Shown one piece after another: positions 1 through 8,339 of a DNA stretch of 64,000 nt. The stretch comes from Mucilaginibacter rubeus (GTDB lineage: Bacteria; Bacteroidota; Bacteroidia; Sphingobacteriales; Sphingobacteriaceae), in the NCBI RefSeq assembly GCF_003286415.2, contig NZ_CP043450.1, positions 5,580,001-5,644,000 on the forward strand. The letters run 5' to 3'. How positions within the stretch are numbered: position 1 is the stretch's first letter; each line of letters begins with the position of its first letter. The notes under the pieces were generated by a model, which did not search any database, was not told where the DNA came from, and saw nothing but the letters and a program-made list of their open reading frames with translations. Made by a program: the position numbers and the translations under genes.

Positions 1-1
1 C

Positions 2-943
2 GATCTTCAGGCCCGTATCCAGGTATCACTATTTAACATCCTACAGGAGAAAGATATCCAGATCCGCGGTTTTAAATTGCGTTTACCACTGGATATCCAG
101 TTTGTGTTTACCGCCAATCCCGAAGATTATACCAACCGTGGTTCGATAGTTACGCCATTAAAAGACCGTATTGAAAGCCAGATCCTGACGCATTACCCAC
201 GTTCGGTTGAAATTTCACGCAAAATCACTCAGCAGGAAGCTTCGCTTACCGACGATCAGCGTATAGCTATCGAAGCCGATGGCCTGGTAAAAAATTTGGT
301 TGAGCAAATCGCGTTTGAAGCCCGCAACTCAGAATATATCGACAAAAAATCGGGTGTATCAGCACGTTTAACCATTTCTGCTTACGAAAACCTGATCAGC
401 AATGCCGAGCGCAGGATGATCATCAATCACGAAAAAACAACCTTTGTACGTATCACCGACTTTTTAGGAGTGATCCCTGCCATTACCGGTAAAATTGAGC
501 TGGTTTACGAGGGCGAACTGGAAGGTCCGGGCAAGGTTGCAAACATCCTGATAGGCAAAGCTATCAAGAGTTTGCTATTATCATTCTTCCCTGATCCTGA
601 AAAGGCTAAAAAAGCAAAGGCCCCTAATCCGTACGCCGCTATCATTAACTGGTTTGGCGACGGTAACAATGTAGCTTTGGTTGATGATATGCCAATGCAG
701 GAGTACAAAAAGGCACTGGAAGAAGTTGCAGGCTTGAAAGACCTGGTTAAAAAGGTCCACCCGCGCCTGAGCGAAAGTCAGCAATTGCTACTCATGGAAT
801 TTGTACTTCACGGCCTTTCAGAGTTTTCACAATTGAATAAAGGTTTCCTTGATAATGGCTTCGCGTTTTCGGATATGTTTAACAGTTTGTTTAACTTGCA
901 GCCCGATGACGACGACCTTGATATTGACGACGACCGTTACTAA
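2..943 (+). CDS. MoxR/Mg-chelatase-like AAA+ ATPase, C-terminal part
   Basis: The frame is open from base 2, so the gene starts before the window and only about 313 C-terminal residues are seen. The segment RGFKLRLPLDIQFVFTANPE followed by DYTNRGSIVTPLKDRIESQI resembles the sensor-1 and arginine-finger part of AAA+ ATPases annotated as magnesium chelatase or sigma-54-interacting ATPase in Bacteroidota. The remainder is an alpha-helical lid and C-terminal domain ending in an acidic tail (DDDDLDIDDD). Family members usually work with a VWA-domain partner in metal insertion or complex remodelling, but no VWA gene follows here. The next gene starts 15 bp downstream on the same strand, so co-transcription is likely. 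An in-frame TTG at 77 is internal and is not the start. The Walker A and B motifs lie outside the window. Confidence 0.8.
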   Translation, partial: DLQARIQVSLFNILQEKDIQIRGFKLRLPLDIQFVFTANPEDYTNRGSIVTPLKDRIESQILTHYPRSVEISRKITQQEASLTDDQRIAIEADGLVKNLVEQIAFEARNSEYIDKKSGVSARLTISAYENLISNAERRMIINHEKTTFVRITDFLGVIPAITGKIELVYEGELEGPGKVANILIGKAIKSLLLSFFPDPEKAKKAKAPNPYAAIINWFGDGNNVALVDDMPMQEYKKALEEVAGLKDLVKKVHPRLSESQQLLLMEFVLHGLSEFSQLNKGFLDNGFAFSDMFNSLFNLQPDDDDLDIDDDRY

Positions 944-958
944 ATATATAGCGCTGAT

Positions 959-2275
959 ATGATTTTTAAAGCGCTGAGTATTTTATTCTGGATCATAATT
1001 GAGCTGCTGGTTGACCGGTATGTTTTACAGGGCATCCGCGGCGCATTCCAAAAATGGCGATTGCTGCAATCAAAAGCATTCGCCATTTTTTATTGGACAA
1101 CATCTGGGCTTACGATAGCCGCGCTTTTAACAGGCGGTTATATCACCATTGCCGGTACCGGCGTACGTGCCGGTTGCTTGCTGGCAACATTTATCCTGCT
1201 CATCTGCAAATTAACTTTTATACTGTTCATTTTTGCCGATGATATCAGACGAAAAATAGTACTAAAACGCAACAAAACTGCAGCTGCAACTAAAATTCAA
1301 GCCACTCCTGAAACAGCTCCTGCCACTGCCACTACTACTGCTACTTCGAACACTGATTCCATCCCCCGATCAGAGTTCCTTTTAAAAGCCGGGCTACTTG
1401 CTGCTGCAGTGCCACTGGCTGCAATTAAAACGGCAATGCCTAAGGGCTCCTATGATTATCATGTACTATATCAGACCATGTACCTGCCCAACCTGCCAAA
1501 GGCTTTTGACGGCCTAAGGATTGGGCAGATCTCAGATATTCATTCAGGCAGTTTTTATAACAAAAAAGCTGTACTTGGCGGCGTTGAAATGCTCTTAAAA
1601 GAAAAAACCGACCTGATATTTTTCACCGGAGATCTTGTTAACGGCGAAGCAACCGAAATGACAGATTACCAGGATATTTTCAGTAAGGTAAAAGCCCCGC
1701 TCGGTGTTTTCTCTACCCTTGGCAATCATGATTATGGCGATTATGGGTATTGGAGTACTCTCGCCGACAAGAATAAAAATCACCAGGATTTGATAGCTAC
1801 CCATAAAAACATGGGCTGGGATCTGCTACTTAACGAAAACCGGAGGCTTAAGATTGATGGAGAAGAAATAGGCATATTAGGTATCGAAAACTGGAGTGAA
1901 TACAGCAGGTTCCCGAAATACGGCCGAATGGATCTGGCAGTAAAAAATACCGATGATTTGCCGGTAAAGCTTTTGCTTTCGCATGATCCATCGCATTGGC
2001 GTGCCGAAGTATTACCAAAGTACCCGCAGATAGATGCCATGTTTGCCGGCCATACCCATGGGATGCAGTTTGGTGTACGCACCGAACACTTTCAATACAG
2101 CCCTATTAAATATGTTTATAACGAGTGGGCTGGCCATTATCAGGAAAATATGCAACAATTATATGTAAATGTTGGCTTTGGCTTTGTTGGCTTAACCGGC
2201 AGGGTTGGAATATTGCCGGAGATTACGATATTTACATTAAAAGCAGGTCAGGATCCATCACTACTAAATTCTTAA
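959..2275 (+). CDS. Membrane-anchored metallophosphoesterase
   Basis: This 438-residue protein has hydrophobic segments in its first about 100 residues, an Ala/Thr-rich linker (about 105-140), another hydrophobic stretch and then a calcineurin-like phosphoesterase domain. The metal-binding motifs are visible in order: DIHSG (about 193), GDLVNG, GNHDYGDY (about 255), SHDPSHW and GHTHGMQFG (about 364). These are the five blocks of the YkuE/YaeI-type metallophosphoesterase family, whose members hydrolyse phosphoesters such as UDP-diacylglucosamine or cyclic nucleotides; the substrate cannot be told here. The catalytic domain probably lies outside the inner membrane. The gene starts 15 bp after the AAA ATPase and is followed 31 bp later by a UbiA-like membrane protein, so the four genes from base 2 to 3823 may form one operon. 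Confidence 0.88.
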   Translation: MIFKALSILFWIIIELLVDRYVLQGIRGAFQKWRLLQSKAFAIFYWTTSGLTIAALLTGGYITIAGTGVRAGCLLATFILLICKLTFILFIFADDIRRKIVLKRNKTAAATKIQATPETAPATATTTATSNTDSIPRSEFLLKAGLLAAAVPLAAIKTAMPKGSYDYHVLYQTMYLPNLPKAFDGLRIGQISDIHSGSFYNKKAVLGGVEMLLKEKTDLIFFTGDLVNGEATEMTDYQDIFSKVKAPLGVFSTLGNHDYGDYGYWSTLADKNKNHQDLIATHKNMGWDLLLNENRRLKIDGEEIGILGIENWSEYSRFPKYGRMDLAVKNTDDLPVKLLLSHDPSHWRAEVLPKYPQIDAMFAGHTHGMQFGVRTEHFQYSPIKYVYNEWAGHYQENMQQLYVNVGFGFVGLTGRVGILPEITIFTLKAGQDPSLLNS

Positions 2276-2306
2276 AGGATCGGCATAAACCGCTACCCCG
2301 TTACCG

Positions 2307-3197
2307 ATGAAGAAATTATTACAATCTGTATTAGATTTCCTGCTCTTCAGTAATATTTTCATGTCGCTTTGTGCGGTTGCACAGGCATTGTTAACGTTCC
2401 ACCTGATAGGGTCAAAACCGGTGTTCCCTGTTTTAGGTTTACTATTTACATCAACACTTGGCATTTATAATTTCTGTATCCTGATTACAAGGCCCGCTAA
2501 ACCGCAACGCTCGCCATACAGAAGGGTACGCTGGTTCTTTGCGCATTACAGGTTGATGGTAACGTTTACCATTGTCTCGTTGTTGTCGCTGATTCCGCTG
2601 TTCTTTATCATCACCACCGAATCAAAGATCTTGCTCATATTTCTCAGCGTTTTATCCTTTGGCTACGGCTTGCCCTTATTTAGCGTAGGCGATCATAAAT
2701 TTGGCTTAAGAAATATTCCCGGCTTAAAACCATTTTTGATAACCCTGGTATGGACCATGAGCTGTGTATTGTTTCCGGTACTGGAATCAATGCATAATCA
2801 CCTTACGGATATTTCCATGCGCGACACTACAATACTTATAGCCAAACGCTTTTTGTTTATCGGCGCGCTAACAGTTCCTTTTGACATCCGTGACCTTTTC
2901 GACGACCGTAAAGTGGGCCTAAAAACCATCCCTGTAGTTTGGGGCGAGAAGAATGCCTACCTGTTTTGCCAGGTACTGCTTGCGGGCTACATAGTGCTGA
3001 TGTTCCTGTTCAGGCAAAACGGGTTCAGTCCTGATTTTTTCGCGCTTACTCTTACCATGTTCCTTACTGGCTGGTTGATCTTTAAATCGGCCTGGGAAAA
3101 GAATGAATATTATTACTTTTTTTATATGGATGGCGTACTCATCCTGCAATATGTTATGGTGGTAGCGTTCAGTTTCCTCAAATACATTCCTCACTAA
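2307..3197 (+). CDS. UbiA-like polytopic membrane protein
   Basis: A 296-residue very hydrophobic protein with about eight predicted membrane segments. The clearest family signal is the block FDIRDLFDDRKVGLKTIP followed by VVWGEKNA, which looks like the second aspartate-rich motif of UbiA-type prenyltransferases. The first Asp-rich motif (N-x-x-x-D-x-x-x-D) is not evident: the expected region reads IYNFCILITRPAK and has no Asp pair. It may be a divergent member with a different chemistry, or only a structural homologue. It ends 2 bp before the methyltransferase start, so coupling is very likely. Prenyltransferase and methyltransferase together suggest quinone-like or other isoprenoid lipid modification, but that is inference. 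Confidence 0.7.
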   Translation: MKKLLQSVLDFLLFSNIFMSLCAVAQALLTFHLIGSKPVFPVLGLLFTSTLGIYNFCILITRPAKPQRSPYRRVRWFFAHYRLMVTFTIVSLLSLIPLFFIITTESKILLIFLSVLSFGYGLPLFSVGDHKFGLRNIPGLKPFLITLVWTMSCVLFPVLESMHNHLTDISMRDTTILIAKRFLFIGALTVPFDIRDLFDDRKVGLKTIPVVWGEKNAYLFCQVLLAGYIVLMFLFRQNGFSPDFFALTLTMFLTGWLIFKSAWEKNEYYYFFYMDGVLILQYVMVVAFSFLKYIPH

Positions 3198-3199
3198 AC

Positions 3200-3823
3200 A
3201 TGGCTGCCAATTATAACAACTCGGCATGGTTTTATGACAGGCTTTCGAGGTTGGTATATGGCAGGGCATTAATAAACGCGCAGGTATATTTATTAAGCTT
3301 TATTCCCCCGGCAAGTAAAATACTCATAGCAGGTGGCGGCACGGGCTGGATCCTGGAAGAGCTTACCAAAATTCACCCTTCAAGCCTGGATATTACTTAT
3401 GTGGAAATCTCGGCTAATATGACGGCTCTCTCGCAAAAACGCCAAACCGGCCAAAACACGGTTACGTTTATTAACGATGCTATCGAAAACGTTAAGCTTG
3501 CTGCTGGCTTTGACGTAATAATTACACCTTTTTTGTTTGATAATTTTGTGGATGAAACGGTTGATAATGTTTTAAACCATTTGCACAATCTGCTTAAATC
3601 CGATGGTCTCTGGCTCAACGCCGATTTTCAGCTTACAGGTCGCTGGTGGCAAAATGTAATGCTCCAAAGCATGTTTATTTTTTTCCGGCTGCTTTGCGGA
3701 ATAGAAGCAAGCAGGCTCCCCGCCATCGAAAAGCGTTTTGACGCTGTTGGATATAACGTAATTGAGGATAAAACCTTTTTTGGAGATTTTATTGTGGCGA
3801 GGGTGTATAGGAAGGGTATATAA
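3200..3823 (+). CDS. Class I SAM-dependent methyltransferase
   Basis: A 207-residue protein with a Rossmann methyltransferase fold. Motif I is ILIAGGGTGWILEEL (about residues 41-55), followed by the acidic end of beta-2 (DITYVEIS) and the motif IV region FDVIITPFLFDNF. A short hydrophobic segment around residues 155-165 (MFIFFRLLCGI) may touch the membrane. It starts 2 bp after the UbiA-like gene and is the last gene of the run. The substrate is unknown; the gene pair suggests a lipid or quinone-like acceptor. The three usual neighbours of menaquinone synthesis are absent, so I do not call it menG/ubiE. Confidence 0.8.
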   Translation: MAANYNNSAWFYDRLSRLVYGRALINAQVYLLSFIPPASKILIAGGGTGWILEELTKIHPSSLDITYVEISANMTALSQKRQTGQNTVTFINDAIENVKLAAGFDVIITPFLFDNFVDETVDNVLNHLHNLLKSDGLWLNADFQLTGRWWQNVMLQSMFIFFRLLCGIEASRLPAIEKRFDAVGYNVIEDKTFFGDFIVARVYRKGI

Positions 3824-3828
3824 AAGAT

Positions 3829-3922
3829 CGTCATTGCGAGGCACGAAGCAATCCCCAACTTTACAGGGAGACTTGCATAGCCGCTCTGCTTATCGGGGAT
3901 TGCTTCGTGCCTCGCAATGACG
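3829..3922. repeat. Palindromic intergenic repeat, copy 1 (REP/MITE-like)
   Basis: A 94-nt element between the convergent methyltransferase and response-regulator genes. Its ends are a perfect 28-bp inverted repeat starting CGTCATTGCGAGGCACGAAG, with a 38-nt loop containing CCGCTCTGCTTATC. The same family recurs at 12857-12938 and 60750-60834. Position between two convergent genes suggests it serves as a bidirectional terminator. It carries no coding sequence. Confidence 0.9.
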
Positions 3923-3942
3923 GAATGAGAAGTATGTTTAAA

Positions 3943-4635
3943 CTACTGGTTATAAACAAACTTATACCCAATTCCCCTTACGGTTTGTAAATACTGCGGC
4001 GAATCGGCGTTGGTTTCTATTTTTTTACGGAGGCGTACAATGTGCATATCCAGCGTGCGGGTGTTTACATCGGCGTTATAGCCCCAAACTTCCATCATCA
4101 GTTCTTCACGGTTTATTACCTTGTTTTTGTTTTTCAGGAAGTATAGTAGAATCCTGTTTTCGAGGATGGTTAGCTCTATTTTACGGCCATCACGGATAAG
4201 CAGGTGCGTGTTTGGCAGGTGCTCCATATTGGCAAAACGGTACGATTCGGGCTTTTCGCTGTTAAGCGAAAATTTGATCTTGTTTTCGATCATCGCCACC
4301 ATCACATCCATGTTGTAAGGCTTAGTGATATAATCAGATACACCAAAGTTATAAGCCTCGATCTTATCAACGTCCTGGGCTTTAGCGGTCATCATGATGA
4401 TAAGTTTATCAAAGCCCTTTTCGCGGATATTGCCGCAAACTTCAGAGCCGGGTTTGCCGGGCAGCATCCAGTCTAACAGTACAATATCCGGCTGTTCGGC
4501 CAGGATCATGGCCTCGGCATCATTACCGTTACCGGCTTCCAATACCTTGTAACCTTCCGACTGCAAACGCTCTGCAACCAGGAAACGCAGGTTCTCGTCA
4601 TCTTCAACCAGCGCGATTTTAATTTCTTTGTTCAT
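3943..4635 (-). CDS. OmpR/PhoB-family response regulator
   Basis: A 230-residue regulator with an N-terminal receiver domain and a C-terminal winged-helix DNA-binding domain. Receiver hallmarks are the acidic pocket E11-D12-D13, the phospho-acceptor D55 in IVLLDWMLPG, T83 and K105 in ITKPYN. The DNA-binding domain shows ILLYFLKNKNKVINREEL and the wing region RTLDMHIVRLRKKIE ending VRGIGYKF. It lies 3 bp downstream of the histidine kinase, so the two form a cognate pair. It resembles the RprY type of Bacteroidota regulators. The regulon cannot be read from this window. Confidence 0.95.
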   Translation of the reverse strand: MNKEIKIALVEDDENLRFLVAERLQSEGYKVLEAGNGNDAEAMILAEQPDIVLLDWMLPGKPGSEVCGNIREKGFDKLIIMMTAKAQDVDKIEAYNFGVSDYITKPYNMDVMVAMIENKIKFSLNSEKPESYRFANMEHLPNTHLLIRDGRKIELTILENRILLYFLKNKNKVINREELMMEVWGYNADVNTRTLDMHIVRLRKKIETNADSPQYLQTVRGIGYKFVYNQ

Positions 4636-4638
4636 ATC

Positions 4639-6285
4639 TTAATTTTCGTATGGAAGCGTAACTATAAATTCCGAACCTTCGTTAACCTTACTGTAAACAG
4701 TTATATCGCCGTTCATAAAATTAACCAGTTCTTTACAAAATGCCAAACCCAGGCCAACGCTCCCGTTTTGATTGTATTGGTTCTCTATCCTGTAAAACTT
4801 TTTAAAAACGTTATTCAATTCATTTTTGGGTATTCCTATCCCCTTATCGGCAAATGAAAATATAATATTGCGCCTTTCATGCGAAATATTGATAAATAAC
4901 TCCTTTTGCTGAGGGTGCGAGTATTTATATGCATTTTCAATCAGGTTCTGGAAAACACTTCCTAATAATACCGGATCGGTATAAAAAGTTTCAACTCCGT
5001 TGATTTTAAATTTAAGATTAAAATCGGCATACTTTATTTTAAAGGTATCAATATAGCGGCTAATAAAACTCTCTATATCAATTTCTTCTTCCTTAAGCGT
5101 AATGGATTTATTTTCAATTTGCGTAAATGAAAGTAGCTTATTCATCAGCTCATTCAGCTTATCGGCCTCTTCGTCCAGTATTTTACCGTAGTGGCGTCGC
5201 TGCCTTTCAGTTAACTCACCGTCGCCCCGCAAATTTGAACCTGCTATTTTAATTACGCTTACCGGGGTCTTAAACTCATGGGTAAAGTTGTTGATAAAAT
5301 CATACTGCAGCTTAAACAACTTCATGTTTACGTTCAGGTTACGGTAAATAAGCCAACCTATCAGCAACAAAAACAGGGTCATTAATAGTACAATAGCCCC
5401 TATGGGCATGAAACGGCGGTTGATTTCGGCGGTTAAATAACCCTGCGCCGAACTGAAGAATAGCTTGTAATCAGAAAAAGCAACCGGTAACGACACCTCG
5501 GTGATCAGTTTATCCCCTTCACTATCAACAGGATCATACACTACCGGCTGAATGGATACATTTTCGTAAAGTTCAGGATGCGTATTTTTTACCTTCATCA
5601 GGTACGGGTCAAGGTAAAAGGTCATCATATTTTGCTTGTACGATGCCCCTTTGCTGTTACCCAGCATTTGCATATCGCGATAAATGCGCACATCCTCGCG
5701 GCGCAGGATATTGGTATAACTTATCTTATCGGGTTTAACATCCCAGAAAGCCTTAAAAAGCTCATCCTGGCTCGATACCTTCGACGTGTCGGAAAAAGCG
5801 ATGTAATTGCTTAGTTTAACAGCCATTTCCCTAAAATCATCTTCGTTGGCTTGTGTACGCTGCCGCGAACCATTCACTTTACCATGAACATGCCAATACT
5901 GATAAATAGCCTTGACCGATATGCTCAGGTTATTTTTACGCACCGTCATATTGGTTGTACCACCTATCATTGCATCATAAAAAACAACCCTGCGTACAAA
6001 ACTATAGTCCTGAAAAACAGAGGCGGCATATTTACCTGCAGATGCCGAATCAAGAAAACCCTGGTATGAGGTTATCTCAGGGATTTTATTCTGAAAAAAT
6101 TCATAATAAGGCTTAATGGTTTGTTCCAGTACGTCTACCTTTTTTGAAGCAAACTCATTTTCAACATACTTGGCGGTAAGATTATAGGATATAAACAGGG
6201 CTACCACAAAAGTTATGGATATGAACACCACGAAAATAGTGATCAGCGTAAAATTTTGCCGGTAAGCGTTTTTCTGTACTGCCAT
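4639..6285 (-). CDS. Sensor histidine kinase, two-transmembrane, no HAMP
   Basis: A 548-residue membrane kinase. A first membrane segment (about 14-36) is followed by a periplasmic sensor region of about 255 residues, a second membrane segment (about 295-317), and then the HisKA and HATPase_c domains. The phospho-acceptor is His336 in NFTHEFKTPVSVIK. N-box (FQNLIENAYKYSH), G1 (FSFADKGIGIP) and G2 (GSVGLGLAFCKEL) boxes are all intact. The second membrane segment runs almost directly into the H-box with no recognisable HAMP domain. It is 6 bp downstream of the S9-family lipoprotein gene and 3 bp upstream of the regulator, so all three are probably one operon. The nearby lipoprotein could supply or modulate the signal, which is inference. 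Confidence 0.93.
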   Translation of the reverse strand: MAVQKNAYRQNFTLITIFVVFISITFVVALFISYNLTAKYVENEFASKKVDVLEQTIKPYYEFFQNKIPEITSYQGFLDSASAGKYAASVFQDYSFVRRVVFYDAMIGGTTNMTVRKNNLSISVKAIYQYWHVHGKVNGSRQRTQANEDDFREMAVKLSNYIAFSDTSKVSSQDELFKAFWDVKPDKISYTNILRREDVRIYRDMQMLGNSKGASYKQNMMTFYLDPYLMKVKNTHPELYENVSIQPVVYDPVDSEGDKLITEVSLPVAFSDYKLFFSSAQGYLTAEINRRFMPIGAIVLLMTLFLLLIGWLIYRNLNVNMKLFKLQYDFINNFTHEFKTPVSVIKIAGSNLRGDGELTERQRRHYGKILDEEADKLNELMNKLLSFTQIENKSITLKEEEIDIESFISRYIDTFKIKYADFNLKFKINGVETFYTDPVLLGSVFQNLIENAYKYSHPQQKELFINISHERRNIIFSFADKGIGIPKNELNNVFKKFYRIENQYNQNGSVGLGLAFCKELVNFMNGDITVYSKVNEGSEFIVTLPYEN

Positions 6286-6291
6286 ATAGGC

Positions 6292-8184
6292 TTAAGGTTT
6301 AACCCGCATGTTCTTATCCAAAAACTTCTCTATTTCTGCGTACATTTCCATACGGTTATGCTCGCTCCTGAAATAAGCGCGTTCATTGGGTTTTAAAAAG
6401 TATTTCACATCAACATTCCGTTTACGCAGCTCGCGCACAAACTGGTTAAGCTCACTGATATTGGCCCGCTGATCTTTAGCACCCTGGAATATGATTAAAG
6501 GTACCTTAATTTTATCGGTATGAAAAACCGGCGATATGGCCCGCAGCTGATCGGCATCGGTTTCGGGATTGCCAACCATTTCGTAGGTCATTTTTAAATA
6601 GGGCTTAACAAACGGAGGGGCATCTTTAATATAGGTAAAAAAGTTAATGAGCCCATATTGTACCACGGCGCAATTATATAGTTCGGGGTGGAACGAAACA
6701 CCGTAAAGCGCCGAAAAGCCTCCAAACCTGCCACCAAATATGGCAATCTTTTTAGGGTTGGCAACCTTTGTATCAATAAGCCAATGCACACCATCGGTAA
6801 TATCATCCTGAATTTTGCCGCCCACCTGTTTATACCCGGCACTGCGGAATGCTTTACCATATCCTGTTGAGCCACGGTAATTAACCTGGAAGACCGCGTA
6901 GCCACGATTGGCCAAAAACTGCACCTGGTCATCATAGCCCCAGGTATCACGCGACCATGGTCCGTCATGCGGCATAACCACTACCGGGTAATTTTCGCTT
7001 TTATCGCCTCGCGGCAGCGTTAAATAACCGTTAATCAGTAAACCGTCGCGGGCATGATATGAGATAGGCTTCATTGCGCATAGCTCTGCCGGTACAAGGC
7101 TCGAGTTAATATCACTCAGCTTGGTTAACTTACCGCTGCTTTTTTCAAAAAGGTAAAACGAGCCGGGATTACGATCGGTATAAGTATTAAGGATAAATTT
7201 ATTTTCAGAGCTATCGCGGTCAACAACTTTAATCTCATTGCCCTTAAGCTGCTGCTGAATAGTACGGTACATTTGCTCCACATCGGGCGCCAGAAAATGC
7301 TTACGGGGCATAGCCTCATCCCAACCTGTAAATTCAATGCGGTGTTTGTTTTTTGAATACTCAAAGCTGGTAACATCGGCTTTGCTACAGCTAAAAATAG
7401 TACGCTCTTCCTTTCCGTCTTCGGCATTGATCTCCACGAGCGACATTTTATCGCGGTTTACGTTTGAAAGCGCGTAGAAGTAATTTTTAATTCCTGTAAA
7501 AGCGATGGGTCTTACCGTATTTTTAAAATTATTTTCGATTATGGGTTTGAAAGGCTTGTCCTCATCCGGACGAAACAGGATGGTTTCGTTAACCCCGTCC
7601 GAAGCCCTTTCCAGCCTGATCCGGCCATCGGCATCTGCAAACCACTCGGTAATGTTACCGGGATTTTGCAGGTAGATCTTCATTTCGCCTGTTTTTACGT
7701 TAAGGCGATAAACATCAAAATTGCCGGGATCTCGTTCGTTGGTTTTAATGGTGATGATATCCGGCTGCTGCCTGTTGCGGTTAACCAAACCTATGCGCAC
7801 ATTACCCAGCGATAATATTGTGCGGCTTTTATCAGTGGCTACATCAAAAGCATACATTTTAACCGAATCGGAAGCTATGATATCCTGCGAGAAAACAAGC
7901 TGGTTATTGTACGTCCAAAAGTAATCGCCCCTGACAGAATAATCATCAAATTTGGTTACCATCCGCTCTTTACCATCGCCCAATGATTGTATAAATATGT
8001 TCTGCTTATCCTTGTACGGTTTGAGATAAGATACATATTTACCATCAGGAGATATGCGGTAAAAGCTCCTTTCGGGAGTTTTAAAAAAGTCAATAATAGG
8101 GATTTGCCTTACTTTGTTCCGGTTACAGGAAAAGAAAGCGATTATGCAACTTACAATAAGAAAATATCTGGCCCGGCTTAGCAT
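6292..8184 (-). CDS. S9 prolyl-oligopeptidase-family lipoprotein, probable pseudoenzyme
   Basis: A 630-residue protein with a lipoprotein signal (lipobox IAFFSC, Cys about 20), a seven-bladed beta-propeller-like region (about 40-380) and a C-terminal alpha/beta-hydrolase domain of the S9 family (about 390-625). The oxyanion and fold blocks are clear: VVVMPHDGPWSRDTWGYDD, VFQVNYRGSTGYGKAFR. The catalytic sites are not: the nucleophile elbow normally GxSxGG reads GGRFGGF with Arg486 in the Ser place, and the segment normally EGHGF reads ERAYF with Ala603 in the His place. The Asp (Asp571 in GAKDQR) is kept. The 486-571-603 spacing fits the family triad. The gene opens the operon with the two-component system, so it may be a binding or signal-presenting protein. 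Fold assignment is secure; loss of activity is inferred. Confidence 0.88.
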   Translation of the reverse strand: MLSRARYFLIVSCIIAFFSCNRNKVRQIPIIDFFKTPERSFYRISPDGKYVSYLKPYKDKQNIFIQSLGDGKERMVTKFDDYSVRGDYFWTYNNQLVFSQDIIASDSVKMYAFDVATDKSRTILSLGNVRIGLVNRNRQQPDIITIKTNERDPGNFDVYRLNVKTGEMKIYLQNPGNITEWFADADGRIRLERASDGVNETILFRPDEDKPFKPIIENNFKNTVRPIAFTGIKNYFYALSNVNRDKMSLVEINAEDGKEERTIFSCSKADVTSFEYSKNKHRIEFTGWDEAMPRKHFLAPDVEQMYRTIQQQLKGNEIKVVDRDSSENKFILNTYTDRNPGSFYLFEKSSGKLTKLSDINSSLVPAELCAMKPISYHARDGLLINGYLTLPRGDKSENYPVVVMPHDGPWSRDTWGYDDQVQFLANRGYAVFQVNYRGSTGYGKAFRSAGYKQVGGKIQDDITDGVHWLIDTKVANPKKIAIFGGRFGGFSALYGVSFHPELYNCAVVQYGLINFFTYIKDAPPFVKPYLKMTYEMVGNPETDADQLRAISPVFHTDKIKVPLIIFQGAKDQRANISELNQFVRELRKRNVDVKYFLKPNERAYFRSEHNRMEMYAEIEKFLDKNMRVKP

Positions 8185-8326
8185 AGCTACAAGTATCCTA
8201 TTTTATTAATGCTGTCAAATTAGATAAATAACTTCGATGTTATCAAGATGTCACTATAATTTTACCCTGATATACCGTTATATAAATAATACGTTTAAAC
8301 CAGCTAAATCAATTCTATTAATTGAT

Positions 8327-8334
8327 TATTTTTG
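8327..8334 (+). promoter_or_regulatory. Bacteroidota -7 element (TATTTTTG) of the TPR gene
   Basis: TATTTTTG matches the TAnnTTTG -7 consensus of Bacteroidota housekeeping promoters. It ends 5 nt before the ATG at 8340, so transcription would begin at or beside the start codon. No clear -33 TTTG is seen. Confidence 0.55.
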
Positions 8335-8339
8335 AACAG

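Noticed and set aside
8322..8330. TTG as the start of the TPR gene
   Set aside because: It lies just before the likely -7 element; the ATG at 8340 begins a proper signal peptide.
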